Of a stretch of 64,000 nt of DNA, positions 12,501-27,500 are shown in pieces. This DNA comes from Epinephelus fuscoguttatus (lineage: Eukaryota > Chordata > Actinopteri > Perciformes > Serranidae). The stretch lies in NCBI RefSeq assembly GCF_011397635.1, contig NC_064769.1:17625207-17689206 (forward strand), read 5' to 3'. The notes below the pieces were generated by a model. The model did not search any database and was not told the origin of the DNA. It saw only the letters and a list, made by a program, of their open reading frames with translations. Position 1 is the first letter of the stretch; each line of letters begins with the position of its first letter. The position numbers were made by a program, and so were the translations under genes.

Positions 12501-15500
12501 CTGGCACATGACAGATGTTTCAAGCAAAGCACCAGCATCAGGAGTCTCAACAAGAACTGTAGCAGACTGCGTCAAGCTGCTGTAATAATGTACAAAGTGC
12601 TGTTTTCAGCTGCTGTCAAACAGATAACACTCTCCGCAGCAGACGACTTTGTCAAGGCCCAACTTCACAGCAAACATGCTTTTAAGGAAGCCAGAAGAAA
12701 AGAGAATGTGTCACTCTTTTCACGAAGGGGCTGTCTCAGAGAGGAAATGTATGCTCAAAGAGAATATCATCACATATACACTTTTCACCTTTTTTCCATC
12801 TGTGTGTCTCCAGATGGCAGCCAAGATGGGAGGAGACCAGATGCCCAACATGAACAGTTCCCCTCCGGTCATAGACCCCTCCCTCTACGGCTTCGGAGGA
12901 CAGAAACGTTCACTAGACAATGGAGGTAAGCCTTCAGTGCAGATCTGCATAATGTTCTGATATATTGATATACTCACAGCCATTACGTCTGATGCCTTAG
13001 CTTTTATCCTGCATTTCATTTATGCGGACACCTTTATGAAAACACCATTCTGCTATATAAAAGCTGTCAGTGTTTTCCCCCTTACTGTGGAAAAGTGTCT
13101 TCTGCCTCTTCAAAGTGTATGTGTTTGTGCTCCTTTATGTCAGGTTTTGCTCCAACCACCCTCGTTTCACTTCATTATCCAATCTGACATGTTGCCGTTT
13201 ATGTTTGGGAAGGGTTGTTATTTTGTCCTAACAAATCAGACGCAAGTGACATATTCAGCATCATTTTCGTTGACACGCATGCTGCAGCAATGGTTGCCTG
13301 GACCAGTGACCTTTTTTAAAAGTTTTTCATGCAGATGGAAAAAATACACTAATTTAAAAGTTATTTCTGTAACTCAGCATACAACCTGTGCAGCTGCATC
13401 ACTCTCAGCCTCACTTTGCCATTTCCAAGGCTGTTTTTCTGGCTGACTTCCCATGCTTAATCTTATCTTACAAAGCTCTGATTGGTTGTTCCTCCAAGCA
13501 GGGAAACAGCCGCTGAGCATAACACTGCACCTGTTTTAATTGGTGGAAAAAAAAAATGGGTTATTTATTTAGATTTTTTTTCCAGTTTAATTATTTTTAT
13601 ACACAGAGGCATAGACATAAACTAGATTGGCAAATTGTGTGGGCCAATGTCTGATGAAGGAGCAAGGTAAGTGGAAAAAAATACTTACAGTCATTATGAA
13701 CATAAGGGCACATTCAGACCGAAAACAGCCCTGCACTAAAGCAACTTCCTGCATCGTAATAATGTCTTAGCGATATCTGAAGGTAAAGCCCTTTCACACA
13801 GAAATTGTGTCATAAGGCCGCTATGAAGTCCCTTCTTCATGCTGCCTTTGCATTTTTACACAGAATCAAACAATGGCGTAACAGTCTCAGCCTGTAGTGT
13901 GACATATAATATCTGTTAAATGGAGGCTGATCCTCCTCCTCCTCTGCTTGTAGGTTAAGGAGCTCCTGGACCGCATTGATTTCCCAATTTGCGGGCATTT
14001 TCTGCCACTGTTCTTCTTCTTTAAGTTAGCTACTAGCTGCCTTTTAAATCTCCTGGGGTTTGGTTGGTCGCATGCATAGCATGTCGTCAAACTGTCACAC
14101 CCATCTTGTCCATGTTCCCATCCTGCTGGCTGTCATGTTTACACAGAACTTGCTTCAGCACTATTACTACCTCAGATGCTGGCTTAAGGGTGAGACAACT
14201 GTTTCCCCATTCCATGATTATACCATTTATACAGAACGACAAGGTGGCATAACGATGTAAAGTTCCCGCTTTGAAGAGGCAGTTTAAAAGGGCCTGACAC
14301 CACCACCAGTAATAGATCCAAAAATTTGAAAGATTATCAGATGTCAAAATACTGCAAGGTAGTTTATCATTCTTTTTGCACGCGACCCATGCAGTGATAC
14401 CGTTGGTGGGTGTGGTATGGTAGAAAGAAATTTTGAAACTGCTCACTACAAGGTCTGTGGATTATCTTGAATCACCGAGTCATGATTTTTGGAAAGAGAC
14501 ATTGTCAAGTTTTTCGGATGTGTTTTTTGGCACTTGAGCACCACAAGGCAAGTGCCATCAAGTTCCATTATATTTTAGAGAAGGCAGACATCTCTACGGC
14601 CAATATCTCCAACACTCAGCAACTCACATCAAAAAAAATCTAGACTGATAAATAGCACTACAGGTAAGAAGAAAAATATCTATTTTTGATTTGGGGGTGA
14701 ACTGTCCCTTTAAAGGCTTTCTGGAAATGCTTTTCTACCTGCAATCAGGAACTTTACTTCGAAACTTTTTTGGGGGGGAAAATTGTACAAAACAACTATC
14801 CTCCCACACATAAAAACAAAATTGTGCCCCCAGTCCCTTTAACTAATGAAATAATGACACTGTTTCTGTTTACAATCAAGTGTTGACACACCAAAACACA
14901 CTGTGTGTATCCTTGAGGCCTGACAAACATGCTCTATCTATTTGTTTGCCCACAAAATATTTGCATAGCCATTTTTCTTTTTAAATTGTCATGTTTACAT
15001 TCATGTTTACTTGCTAGCAGTCCTTGCTGGCTCATTGCTGTGTTGGGTGGTGCATTACCCCTATCTGGATCTGGAAGGGTGAAACCATTGGCAGGAATGT
15101 GTCCCCACTTGATTGTCAGTATGTATGCGCATTCTCATGCGCCTATCTGAGATCAAAGAAGACTCAGAAACATTGCTTCATAGTGCTTTAACTGGTTAAC
15201 AGCAACAAAAGGTACATTTAAAGGAGTAGGTCACTTGCAAAATGACCATTTGTATATCAATTTCTCACCATGTGTGACCTTGAATTAACTTTTGTTTTTC
15301 TCCCATCCCTCCATGGTGAAAGAAAAATAAAAAAAAAAGGGGAATTACTTTTCATGAATTATAGTAAAGGAGGACTGCTTTTAAGAGTAGTGAAGCTATA
15401 TCAAAACATTTGTTTACAAACTCTCACTTAACTCTGGCAGTCTCATTTATCCAGTCACATGCTTAGTAAATCCCAAACACATGCAATTGCGCTACATCTT

Positions 15501-18500
15501 AAAATATAAACCACTGCCGCCAACAAGTAGGAAGCTCTTCTTGTGTTGAAATGCATCCGTTTTGGGAAGTACTGAGCATACAACTGGATAAATGAGACTA
15601 TTATACTGCAGGAGTTGTGTGAGAGTTTGTAAAAGGATGTTTTGATATAGTTTTGCTGTTGTTAAAGGTGTTCCCCATTTACTTAAATTCATGACTACCG
15701 TTTTTGGATTCTCCGGAGGGATAATAAACCACAACAAATGCATTTCAGGAGATTGAGCTATGTAGGGGAAACACTGTAATCTAAAGTGAGAGCCATGGTT
15801 TTGTGTTTCCATGTTTGTGTGGAGTATTAAGTATCTGACACTGCAGTGTACTGAAAAAGTGTCACTCTATCTCGCTGTCCCTTACACACACAACAGAGAT
15901 TTGATCCATTTCATATCCATGAAGTGGAAAGACAAGTCATTTATCTCGTCCTCCTCTTATCTTGTCACAGGTGTTTGTATGATAGTTCAGCCCTGAATGC
16001 ATGGATAGATAAATTGTATGCAATTCTGGTTTAGGTTTGTTTGACGCCCTGTTATTGTTTGCAACAATTTGTCCTCAGTTTTTCTCTGTCAAGGTTGTCC
16101 TGCAGTATGGGGGGAATAACAGAAATGTTATCTGTGCTCTACAGTCAGCTCTCAGCATTTACTTACATGTGTACAAGTATACAAATAGACTTGAGGCATT
16201 CACATTTATCTTACAGCCCTGTCCTAGTATGAATGCGGTACACCTCCTGTTTTATATTCATAGCTGTTGCATTCTCAAGCGTTAACCCCGGTGCATTTCC
16301 AGAAGGAAGTGAAATCAGTGCAAACGACCATAAAATCGATTGAAGTTGCTAGATATCAACTCAGGTGTTCACGTCTATGGCAGCACATCCTCCACTGACC
16401 CTGCAGGACCCTTGCTTGGTGCTACCTGTCAAAATGCAATTCAGGACCAGCAGCCACTGACCCGGCTGCTGCCTCGCTCTTTCCCGAGCGGCTCTGATTG
16501 AAACACTCACTCAAACGCTCACAGGCCTGATTACCATGCCGGTGAAAGCCCCCCGCTGTGGGTCAGACACAAACACGATGGATTGGCAGGACCATATCCA
16601 TCTGCTCCCGTCCCCTCCAGCCATGACTCATTCCTTTTCATTTCGGTGCTTCATCATTTTTACAGATATTTAAAATAGTATTTATCTTTACCATGTTGTC
16701 AGATTATTTCTCACATGTTAATTTATTTGCTTTCCTCTCAGTAGGGAACCACCTCGGTGCAATGGTACATCAAAGGTGAGCAGAGCCTACTTACATTTGT
16801 TTCTGTTCATTTTAACACTTTTGGATATATTTCTAGTATTTACATTGTTCCTCAGTTAAGTAGTTTTGAAATCACTTATCCTGTATTTTCCCTGACAGGC
16901 TTACTTTTTTCAATTAACAATTTATTTTTCATTTATGGACTATTGTCTTGATTAATTAGGTCTATAAAATATATATTTTTAAACATAATTTTAAATATTG
17001 GTTACTTTGTCCAACTAACAGTCTCAAACTAAAACGTATTAATTTTGACATGATAGAAAACAAAAAAAGCAACTATAATTGATAATTTTCTGTCAAACAA
17101 CTAATAATTTCTAGAGCTGAAACATCAGATTAATCTGCAACAGTTTTAATAACCTCTTAAATGTATAAATCAATTAACAGCCCCAGTGCACATTGAGAGA
17201 AAATGTATTCTAGTTTTAGATGTTTGTTGAATTTCTTTTCTTTGGTCAGCCAGAGTTATTGATCATGTCCTAATCTCTCCCAGGGCTCTTGCTACAGAAG
17301 ACTTCAAAGTGCCTGATAAGATGGTGGGATTCAGTAAGTAGCTCCTCAGTTCACTATAGTCAGTATTAATGTTTGACATGTAATCATCAGTATTGACATT
17401 CTGCTCAGTTTGTGGGTCACTGCTCGAGGCCCCTGTCTAAATTCAAAAAGGCTTAAAAGTGGCCTTTTCTCTCCCCCTCTTTTGCAGTCATTGGAAAAGG
17501 AGGAGAGCAGATCTCAAGAATTCAGCTGGAATCAGGTTGCAAGATCCAGATTGCTTCAGGTAAGTTCTCACTAAACACATTATCTAAGTACCCTGTTTCT
17601 GCTTAACTTTGTCTCTCCTCAGAGGCCAAAGACATGTTTTAACTGAGAATCTGTGGCTTTTTAGAGATTGTCAGTATTTCTCCTAGTGTGCAGTTGTGTT
17701 GAAAATGTTTGGCATTGGTAAATTATCACACTGACTTTCAGACTTTTTACTCTTTTCTCTTTCAAGTTGTAATCCATGACAGAGTCCTGCAGGGGTCCAG
17801 TTTTACAAATCCACACCTGCAAAGATCAGTATGGAAACTGACCAGTTACCCTTAATTGTATCCAAGTCAAATGAGGACCTACCCTGACCTGTAATATAGG
17901 GGTGTTTTTTATATTAGGTGCAATTGAGTTGTACCATGTCTGAGTTAGTTGTAATAGTTGACATATTTTGTACAACAATAAACTCTAAAAAATGTCCTAT
18001 AGCTGCGTAAAACTAGTGTATTATTAACCGTGTAATAAAATATTAGAATAATGCTTATAAATGCTGAATAGGAGAATGTACGAGGAAAAGTCCAGTTTAC
18101 AACCTCAGTATGGCAACCGGTGATCAAGGCCAGACTGAATGTTCTTTCTAAATATTTTCACCTTAAGTCCCAGACACACCAAACTGGCAGTAAAGAACTA
18201 TAGGCAAGAAAAGCCACCCGTTGTATTGCCTGTGTCTTGGCTAGAAAGTTGCATATAAACACACCGCACACCCTAACCCAAAGACAACAGCATGCAGCCA
18301 GCCAGCATGTACGTTCTGAGCCTGCGTGAGAGGAAATGACAGTCTACACCAGTAGATGGTGGTAGTCTGTAATTGTCATTCAAAAAGGGAAACCGGAAGA
18401 CTGTCATGATGCTAGTAAGTCAATTAGCACATTAAGAACACAATCTAATGTTGAAAGGACAGTGTATTCACCATGCGCCAGTGAACAATAACACAATCCA

Positions 18501-21500
18501 TCTCAAAACATTTTTGCTTAAGAGCTAAATGGCCAAAGACAATATCTTACCTAATGTAACAAGTTTGTTTTGGTGTCATTCCCTCTTGACTTTAGCTCTT
18601 TGTTTACTTTCCACACTTCTGTTTCTCTAATCGTGTGCTGAGCTGACCTGCCAATCCGAGTGATTTCATTCACTAACCAGCTTTGCCGACAATGGCCAAC
18701 GGGAGCCAACAATGCAGTACACACCGCAAAGACTTGGTGTGTCAGGGCCTTTACACAGCACTCGAAAAAGTAATTAAAAAAAAGCTAAACTGAAAAGGCT
18801 TTTGGTCATGCTGCGCTTTGTAAGTGTACCCTGTTGGCTGAGCGATGGTGTTCTTACCTGCAAAGTGTTTTAGATAAGAGCCAATGCTTCTTGCCAGTCT
18901 TGCAACTATGTTGTTTGCTGTAAGATTGCACAAACAAGCAAGTCTGGCAACAGCTGTATATGTCCTGTAAAATGCGTCCTGCAGGTTCCCCATCCAATAT
19001 GTCTTTAAATCACAAAGAACATGTTTTGCTCATTGTCCCTTCACTTAGGAGTTTGAGCTTCTCTGTGCAGAATGATGTATGTGCAGAGTTTGACACTAGA
19101 AGACTGTTCGCGCATACATCTGTTGAAGAGGTGCTGCACTCATTACTTAAACATGAGTTTTAAGACTTGATGTCACAAATTGTGCTTTTATGTACACAAC
19201 TAGTTTGTAGTCACTATGCAACTTACACAAGTGTGATGTGGAAACTTGAAATTTGTTGATTTTGTTAAGTAATACTTGGTTGTGTTTTTGTATAAAATTG
19301 AATTATATTTATTTTTGTATTTACACAAGATCAGCAACAAAATAATTATGACAACAGAATTACATTAATGCCAACCATACACTAGGGGACTTTGAAAAGA
19401 TTTAGAAAATACTTTTAAAAGACTGACACCCTCCCATCTTAAGACAATGTGTGATTTTAGTCAGACTGTAAGATTTTACAGAGACTAGGGATCTTGCAGA
19501 GTCACTGTTTACAAGACTACAACTAGATATTACAGTCAAGGATTATGACATATTAACAATATGTTTCATGTCCACAAAAACGTATAGCTCCAGAAGCATA
19601 AGATAAAAAGCTTCATGTGTCAACATCAATATAATCCGTAATGATAAACTGTATTTGCATAAAAACTTTACATTTTGGGGTTTTTTTTCCACCTCAACTT
19701 GGTACAAACCTCTGTTAGTTAGCTGCTGTACTTTAGTAGTAGGAGACTGTGGGAAAGACAGGAGAGCTGTTTAAAAAAGGAAGATTTCTCACTAAAATAA
19801 GTGCCAGTTGGTGAATCAGATACACAGGAGAGCGTACACCAACTGTGGTGAAACTCTCATGCTTTTATCCCAACACTGAAAATTTGTCTGCAACGGTAAA
19901 ATTGTTTGAAAAGTCGTTTGGCGTAAAGCCTACATGAGATGCGTACTGACAATCCAGAAGAAGAGTTTGCACGAACACTGTTGCAGTCGTCCTTTAGTTT
20001 GCACCTCTTTGGACCCTTTCACCTAATAGCAACAGGTCAGATAACAGCACTTAAGTTTGTGGTTGAGAGCATTAAAGTATACTGTTAACTACGTAGCTTT
20101 TAATTGTTGTGCTTATATTGTTACAGACAGTGGAGGCATGTTGGACAGGCCCTGCACGCTGACTGGGAGCCCAGAGAATATTGAGTAAGTCTCACCTTTC
20201 AGCTTTGACAGATTAACTTGAAAGTGTGCCCTGTTGTTTTGACACGGAGGGCATGAACTCCAAACTCTTTTCTTTTCTTCTTAATCAGTCACTGAAGCAC
20301 CTGAACAACTCTTTCACACTCGACAAAGAAAAATGTGACACAGAAACAGTTAATTGTGTAGAGTCTGTAACTGCAGTGACTAATGTATTTCTTGCTCCGC
20401 CCCCGCAGCCAGGCCAAGAGGCTGCTGAGTGAGATTGTAGAGCAGTGTCGGTATGGTCCGGGCTTCCACAGCGACATGGATGGCAACAGTTCGATCCAAC
20501 AGATCCTCATCCCTGCCAACAAAGTCGGCCTGGTCATCGGCAAAGGAGGAGAGACCATCAAACAGCTGCAGGTCTGATAATAGACTGCGCTATGTGCACA
20601 ACAGCTACAGTAAAACCCTGCATTTGACCACCTTACTTATTTATTCTACCGTCATTCTCACTGTTAAACGTTTGACTCCCCATCATTGTGGACATGCAGA
20701 CTGAGCTAAACACAGCTCTGCCTTTGTGTCTGCTGAGGAGCAGATTTAATCAAGTGCACTTGAATCCAGTTATTTAAACCACGTTCATGGCAGAGTTGTT
20801 AATTGAAATAAGGATGCCCCCCTAACCTGATTCTGAATTGGAACCAGCTATAAATTCCAAAGAACCCGGTTCCTCCGTTTATCAGTACGTGAAGAAACAA
20901 GTTAGTGGATTAGTAGATCAAAAAATATGGTTTTGGTGTAATTTATGGTCTCCATTGTCTTGCTCTAGAGATGTCAATATCATGTTCTTTTGATCCTGAT
21001 CTGAAAATGAGAAGCTGCTACCTGAATGTTTTGTATACTGCTCTAATACAAATAGAGAGATAACAGATTTTAAACTCTTGGCTGAGGTGGACAAACAAAA
21101 GCTGGACAATATTTTTTTTTAATCTGATTGAAAGCATTCTAATTAGAGATTACAACTTGACTGTTTACATGCATGCTGAGTAAAGCGATCTGATACCGAT
21201 TACGTGCCCCTAAGCATTTAGCTTCACAATACAAGTGGGCAATATGGCCCCAAAATAAAAGGTTTAATAGGTTTCAGGGTATTTTTGTAATAACATCATT
21301 CTTGACGATAGGACAAATTAGCAAAGAAAAAAAATTATTAATTTAATAAGATAGAAGTTTTTTTAGAAGCTGCTGCGAAGATTTAATTCATTTTAATGTA
21401 TATATGATGTGGAAGGAGAAGAAGTGGTTACACCTGTTAATACAGTTTCGGAGTTTGTGATGTAAGTGTAGCCAAGGTTATTGTCTGTAGCTACAAATGA

Positions 21501-24500
21501 CAGTTGTCCCCTTGACTATCAGTAGATGTTGGAATTTACCGGTGTTCCCCACATGTCTGTAAGCTACTGCCACTGGTTTACGATAAACGACTGTTAAGTC
21601 CAGCGACCCCACATTGCAACCTGTAGCAACAACGTTACTTGCGGCTATTGTTTCTAATTGAAAGAATACATTTATTAATCAGAGCTCTTGCATAAGATTG
21701 TAGCACTTGTAAAGCTCCAAATATTATTTAAATATATGAATGATTCTCTGTCAAAACTAGCAGAAGGAGGCACGTAGAAACAGTTACTACAGCATGCGCA
21801 GCCCTAATGTTACCTCCACATAGGGCAGATATGCGCAGAAAGAATACATCTATTTTAAACAGAGAAACAATTGGATTAAGAGTTTACATGGTTATTAGGG
21901 CTAATATTTCCCTTTTTAATTGTTTTATTTTTTACTTTACAGTAATTTATATTACAAACCACACATCAAGATAGCAGGGTGTATGCAGGTCATTTAAAGT
22001 CTTAAAATGTCTTCAGTTCAATTTTATAGATATAAGGCCTTAAAAGTCATTAAATAGTCTTTTGAATTTGTGAGGTCTCACTTGTCACAAACATTTTATC
22101 TAATTTCTTTTTTTTTTAAACTTGCAAATTATTTAAGTTCTATGTGAAAGTCCACATTTTTTATTTTAGAAATCTTTAAACCTACTAAACCTAATGCTGT
22201 CTTTTTACGTTATACTTGCATTTATCTCTCAGAAAATGTAGATTAAGCTAACTCACTTTAGTAACTATATTCCTGCATAAAACTTCACCTCTTCACATGA
22301 CTGCATATATTACTTATGTTACACTCACCTGCAGTGCTTGGATAAGAAAAAGGTGATCGTCCAAAAATTAGTGTTAAAATTTTGGTTAAAAATCATCTTA
22401 AAAAAACATTAAATTTATGGGTCTGATCAGCTTAGTACACCCCTAGTGAGCTCCTCGCCATAAACACACACAGTAAAATTAACAATATCTCATGTCCTCC
22501 ATAGGTATTCACCTTCTGGTCAATGTGGCTGAGATCACATCAAAAATAAAACCTGTTCTTTGAGATGTGGCAGAATTTCCACCCTTGGGAGTGAATAGTG
22601 TTTTGGGCCCCAGGTAACTCTTCTTGTGTGTGTTTTTGCTTCTGTCTGATTGTACCCCTGCAGGAGAGAACAGGAGTGCAGATGATAATGATTCAGGATG
22701 ACCCCATGCCCACTGGAGCAGACAAGCCCCTGAGAATCACTGGGGATCCCCACAAAGTGCAGGTCAGTCTCTGAGGAGCTCAGTGTGTGCCGCTATCTTT
22801 CCAGTTTACACTCAATTTTACACATTTTATGCCTTCAGTCTCCACTCAGACATTTGGAAACCTCTTTGTTTTTAGTGAGAATTTTAGCTGGGCTTTTGTT
22901 ATGCTTCACGTTCTTTTTAAAAATATTTTTTCAAATAAAGATTTTGCTGTGTTTTTCCATCTTCTTTACAGCAAGCCCGTGAACTTGTGGTGAAGCTCAT
23001 CCGAGACAAGGACCAGGGAGACTTCAGGGTTGGCAGGGCAGACTTTGGATCCAAAATGGGAGGAAGCAGTCTGGATGTAAGAGTTTGTTTTTTTTTTTTT
23101 TTTGCTTTTCAATTGTTGAACAGAGAAACGGGGGGGGGGGCACGGCACACAAAGTTTCACAGCAGCAAGAATAAAAAGACTATGCAATGTACAAAGATGG
23201 AAGTCCAAAGATTTATTTATCCACATAAGATCATTTCTGTACTAATTTCTGAATTTTTCTCTGCCCTCATTGTTCAGGTGGTTGTGCCCAGATTTGCTGT
23301 CGGCATCATCATCGGCAGGAACGGAGAGATGATCAAGAAGATTCAGAACGATGCAGGGGTCAGGATCCAGTTTAAACAAGGTAAGAAGATCAAACAAGAC
23401 CTGACGTCATCAATCAAGTAAAATAGAGGTGTGTAATCTCTAAGGTTGCACCAATTTATCAGCCAAACATTGCTATCATGACGAAAGAATGCAGTAAACT
23501 CGCAATCGATGAATCAGGAGACGCACCTTATTTTTCTCCAGATACTGCTACTTTGTGAACAACAAATCTGTGTTGAAATCCACATTTGGAGAGTTGGTTA
23601 ACATTACCGGTTGGCTAACTCACAGCTAACAGACATTGCATTGAGTTGCATTGTGATGCGTTTAAGCGCTATTCAGTCATGGTGTTATCAGATGGTAATC
23701 TTGTTAAATGTAGTTTCTGGCCTCACTCTGATATCTCTCCACTTAGTGCATGAATAGGTCCTGTTTGTGCATGTGTGTGTCTTTCGGAGCTGTGTATTAA
23801 TGACAGAAGAGTGAAAAAAAATTGAATTTCTCCTTAATTATTAATTAAGGAGAATAATTAATCATTAATAAAGTATATAAAATTAAAAAAAAAAATAATC
23901 GGAGTACAAAAGTCAGATGATCTGTTGTTGGTTTGTGAATAGGGACCAGTTTCACGCAGACTTTTTCATCTGGCCTGTCTTGGTAGTAATCTAGTGCGAT
24001 TGAGCTCCAGGCAGCTTTACAGTCATCAGAATTAATGTACAGATACTTATTCCAGTCTAGTGATCCAAAAGGTCATCATTTTTTCCTACATATTAACTAC
24101 TCACTTGAGCTGTGACATCCAAACTAACAACTTCAGTTAAAAAATATCACCAGGATTTTAATCCTTTGATTTAATGACTTAAAGCACTCAGATGTAAATA
24201 TGTATGCATACGTAGAGCAGTTAAAGACACTTGTGTCCCTTGTATCTTTGGTCCAGATGATGGAGTCAGTCCTGACAGAGTTGCTCAGGTGATGGGCCAG
24301 CCCGACCACTGCCACCATGCGGTCCACCTCATCAATGAACTGGTTCAGACTGCTCAGGTTTGTCCCTTCTGTTTACATCTGTCCAGTTAATTCGTTTTTA
24401 GGAAAACCCAGCAGTGGTAAATTTTGTAAAGACACATTATGTTATTGAATAGGACGATAATGCAAACCAACAGAGTGATTACTTTTGCAAAAAAACTTAT

Positions 24501-27500
24501 GTTTCTTACATGGGGTTTTAGAAGTGGAGAGTGTTACGGTTAATGCTGCCTTCAAATAGGACTTGTGAGCTAATTGTTACAACATGGGAAGCTGTGAACA
24601 TGATATGCTTGCTATTGAAGTGGTTGTGAGAACATTGCTGCCAGGCAATGGCAACATGGATGCTACTGAGGGTGTCTAGAAGCCACTGAGGTTAAGGATT
24701 TAAGCTAGTGAGCAGGTCACATAATGCAGGAAATGCAAAGGCATGACAGAAGAAAAAGATGAGGCTTGTGAATTCTAGTATTTTCATAATATGTTAACGT
24801 CCTTGGCCTGCGCCATTTCTAAAAACATCAGCAAACACACTAACACATGAACTCAGAGGTTCCAGAAAATTTGCATTTATAAGGTCGTAAATACCACAAG
24901 AGGGGGGCTTTCATAGGGACTGTTCCCGGGAACACTGTAAACAACCCCATTTGAACGCAGCATAAATATCCATTAAATGAGAAACTTTAAATTGGAAACA
25001 AGTCAGGGAGTTTTAACCTTTCCAGCCAAAAAAATGTCCTGGTTCCCTCCTGTAGGAGCGAGATGGCTTTGGAGGTGTAATGGGACGTCGTGGCCGAAGT
25101 GACTGTAACATGGGAGGATCTGGAGGACTGCAGGAGGTGACATATGCAGTACCTGCTGACAAGTGTGGACTAGTGATTGGCAAAGGTAAGGTACAAGTTC
25201 ATATTAAGTGTTTATCAGCAGATTTAAACACCTGTTGTTGCTGTAAGCACCTCAGTGAGCTGTTTTGCTTTGTATGTATAGCGCAGACTTTTGTAAATAG
25301 TTGCTAAAAGAGTCCATCAGCATGAACAGTCTTAATATCCAACGCACCAGATTGCCTTTTCGCTTTAATAACTGAAAGCCGTTTGGTGTTCTGCCACTGC
25401 GTGAAACTGATGAGAAGCGGGGGGGGTGAGTGACCACCCTCCTATTCTCTCTCCAGGGCTCATGTATACAGCACAAGTGGCATTCATTGGCTTCACTAAG
25501 GGCTTAATGACGGGGATAATGCGTGTAATGTGACATTAATTGTTAAAGGTGCATAATAACAGCCCTCAATCATGTGGAAGGCTGCCTGGCATCTAATGAG
25601 GGTCTTTCAGCCCGATAGAGTGCAGCGAGGGAATGAATAGGAGGAATTAGCTTATTGGCTATTCATGCCCACTCTATTGCCAGCTATTTAAAAGTCATTG
25701 ACCATTGCATTGGAAGGAGCTTGTGAGTGTGTGTGTGTGCATGCATGTTGCCTTGGTGTGTGTGTGCGTGCAGTTGTGGGCGGGTTCGGAGTGGGCCTCT
25801 TTACCTAAGATAAAAACATGGCAATAGAAATGTCAAGTGGCTTTTGTGCATGTAGTGGGGCGAGGGAAACAAATAAACCTGGGCGTTGCGTCCCCCTCTC
25901 CGTGCATTAGCATATGAAGTGGGCCAATATGGTGGAGATGGCGGTGGGTCTGGGTGCTGTCAGCCGTCCCTTAAAGGGTGCGGTGATTAATATCTTTACG
26001 ATGCCATATGCAGCCCATTGCCCCTCTGTTTTGACCCCCTACACACACAGACACACACAGCTTGATGAATCAAGCCACCCACCAACCTGCTCAGACTTTA
26101 TTACGGCCATGAATTCGGTGCAAGAGCCCTAACAAGCATCCTACATCTTAACTTATGAATTTTAACTTAAGAAATCTAAACCAGGGCTTTCAGTGGCAGC
26201 AGATGCAGTTTGATCAGTTCAAAGTTGAAATGTGCTTGTTTGAAAGAAACCTAAGGTCCACTTACTAACGTTTTACAAACAAGTGACTCTAAGGTCAAGA
26301 ATGGATTTTCACACTATACTCATGATGATTAAAAAATGTTACTGACTGTTAAAATTGACTTGAATCTTACTTAACATGAGCTCAACTTTGTTTTCAGTTC
26401 TACTTTTCTGTACTCATTTATTATCGTAGATCAGCATTTCTCAAACGTCTCCTGGAGTAGCCCTTGTGCTGCATGATTTAGATCTCTTCCTGCACTAACC
26501 AGGCTGATACAAATGATCAACTTGTTATGACCTCCTGAAGCTGCTTGATAACAAGCTGATCATTTAACTGCCCACTGCTACAGAAAATGAGAACTAAAAC
26601 TGCAGTGTCTAAAAGAAGCTGACATGCAAAGAGAATATACGATAAGTTGAGTCGTCCTCTTGGGCTTGGCCAAAATTTAAAAAAAAAAAAACTTTTTTTT
26701 TTTTTTTTTTTTTTACAAAGTTGAATAGTGTGTCGAAGATATTATGTTGTTTTTGCCAAATTAATTTAAATGATAATGAAATAATAACAGATGAAGTGTA
26801 AAGTCAAATTTAATGTGACTCAGCACGTAGAGGAAGACATTTTAATCACAAGATTGGTGGTTGGTGGTTCAATTCCCAGCTTCTCCTGTCCTCATGTCCA
26901 AGTGTCCTTGGGTGAGACTGAACCCCAAATTGTGGAGTTTACTCCCACAGTCCAAAGACATGCAGGTTAAGGCTGTATCCACACTAATATGATTTAGTTT
27001 TAAAACAGCATTAAACATTTAATTATTTAATTGAATTAAAAACAATCTCCATACCCTCAAGAGTTTTAGCGCTGTTCGGAAGTAATCTTCGCCCATATTA
27101 ACATTGCCTGAAAAAAAGGTACATTACCTGACCATTCATGTACACTTGGCTTGTGCATGCCAATCCCAACAGGAAGCAGATTGTCCACTCTTCACTTGGT
27201 TGCTTATTTACAGAAAATAATACAGAATGAAGAACAACAGAGGTGAAAAGTAAGGACAGAGATTTCTGTGTGTTGACCTACGACAAGGTGAAACTGTAAC
27301 AAAGTAAAATGAGTTTAAAGTGGTGGAACACAAAGATTGGGAGTCCTTACAAAGCAAATACGGTGACATATTAGAGCAGTAACAGGAGCATGATCCATCT
27401 CTGAAGGAAGCTACAGCCATGGGAGAGGAGTAATGTTAACGTCACCTACACAAGAAGGATGAAATCACAAAAGGTGTATAGACTTAGCAAGAATGTTTTG

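Noticed and set aside
13036-13446. 136-codon open frame in fubp3 intron 2
   Set aside because: No recognisable domain; hydrophobic and Cys-rich composition typical of random AT-rich frames.
26868-26885. tRNA B-box-like sequence
   Set aside because: Not a tRNA gene: no cloverleaf could be built and it sits in a SINE.
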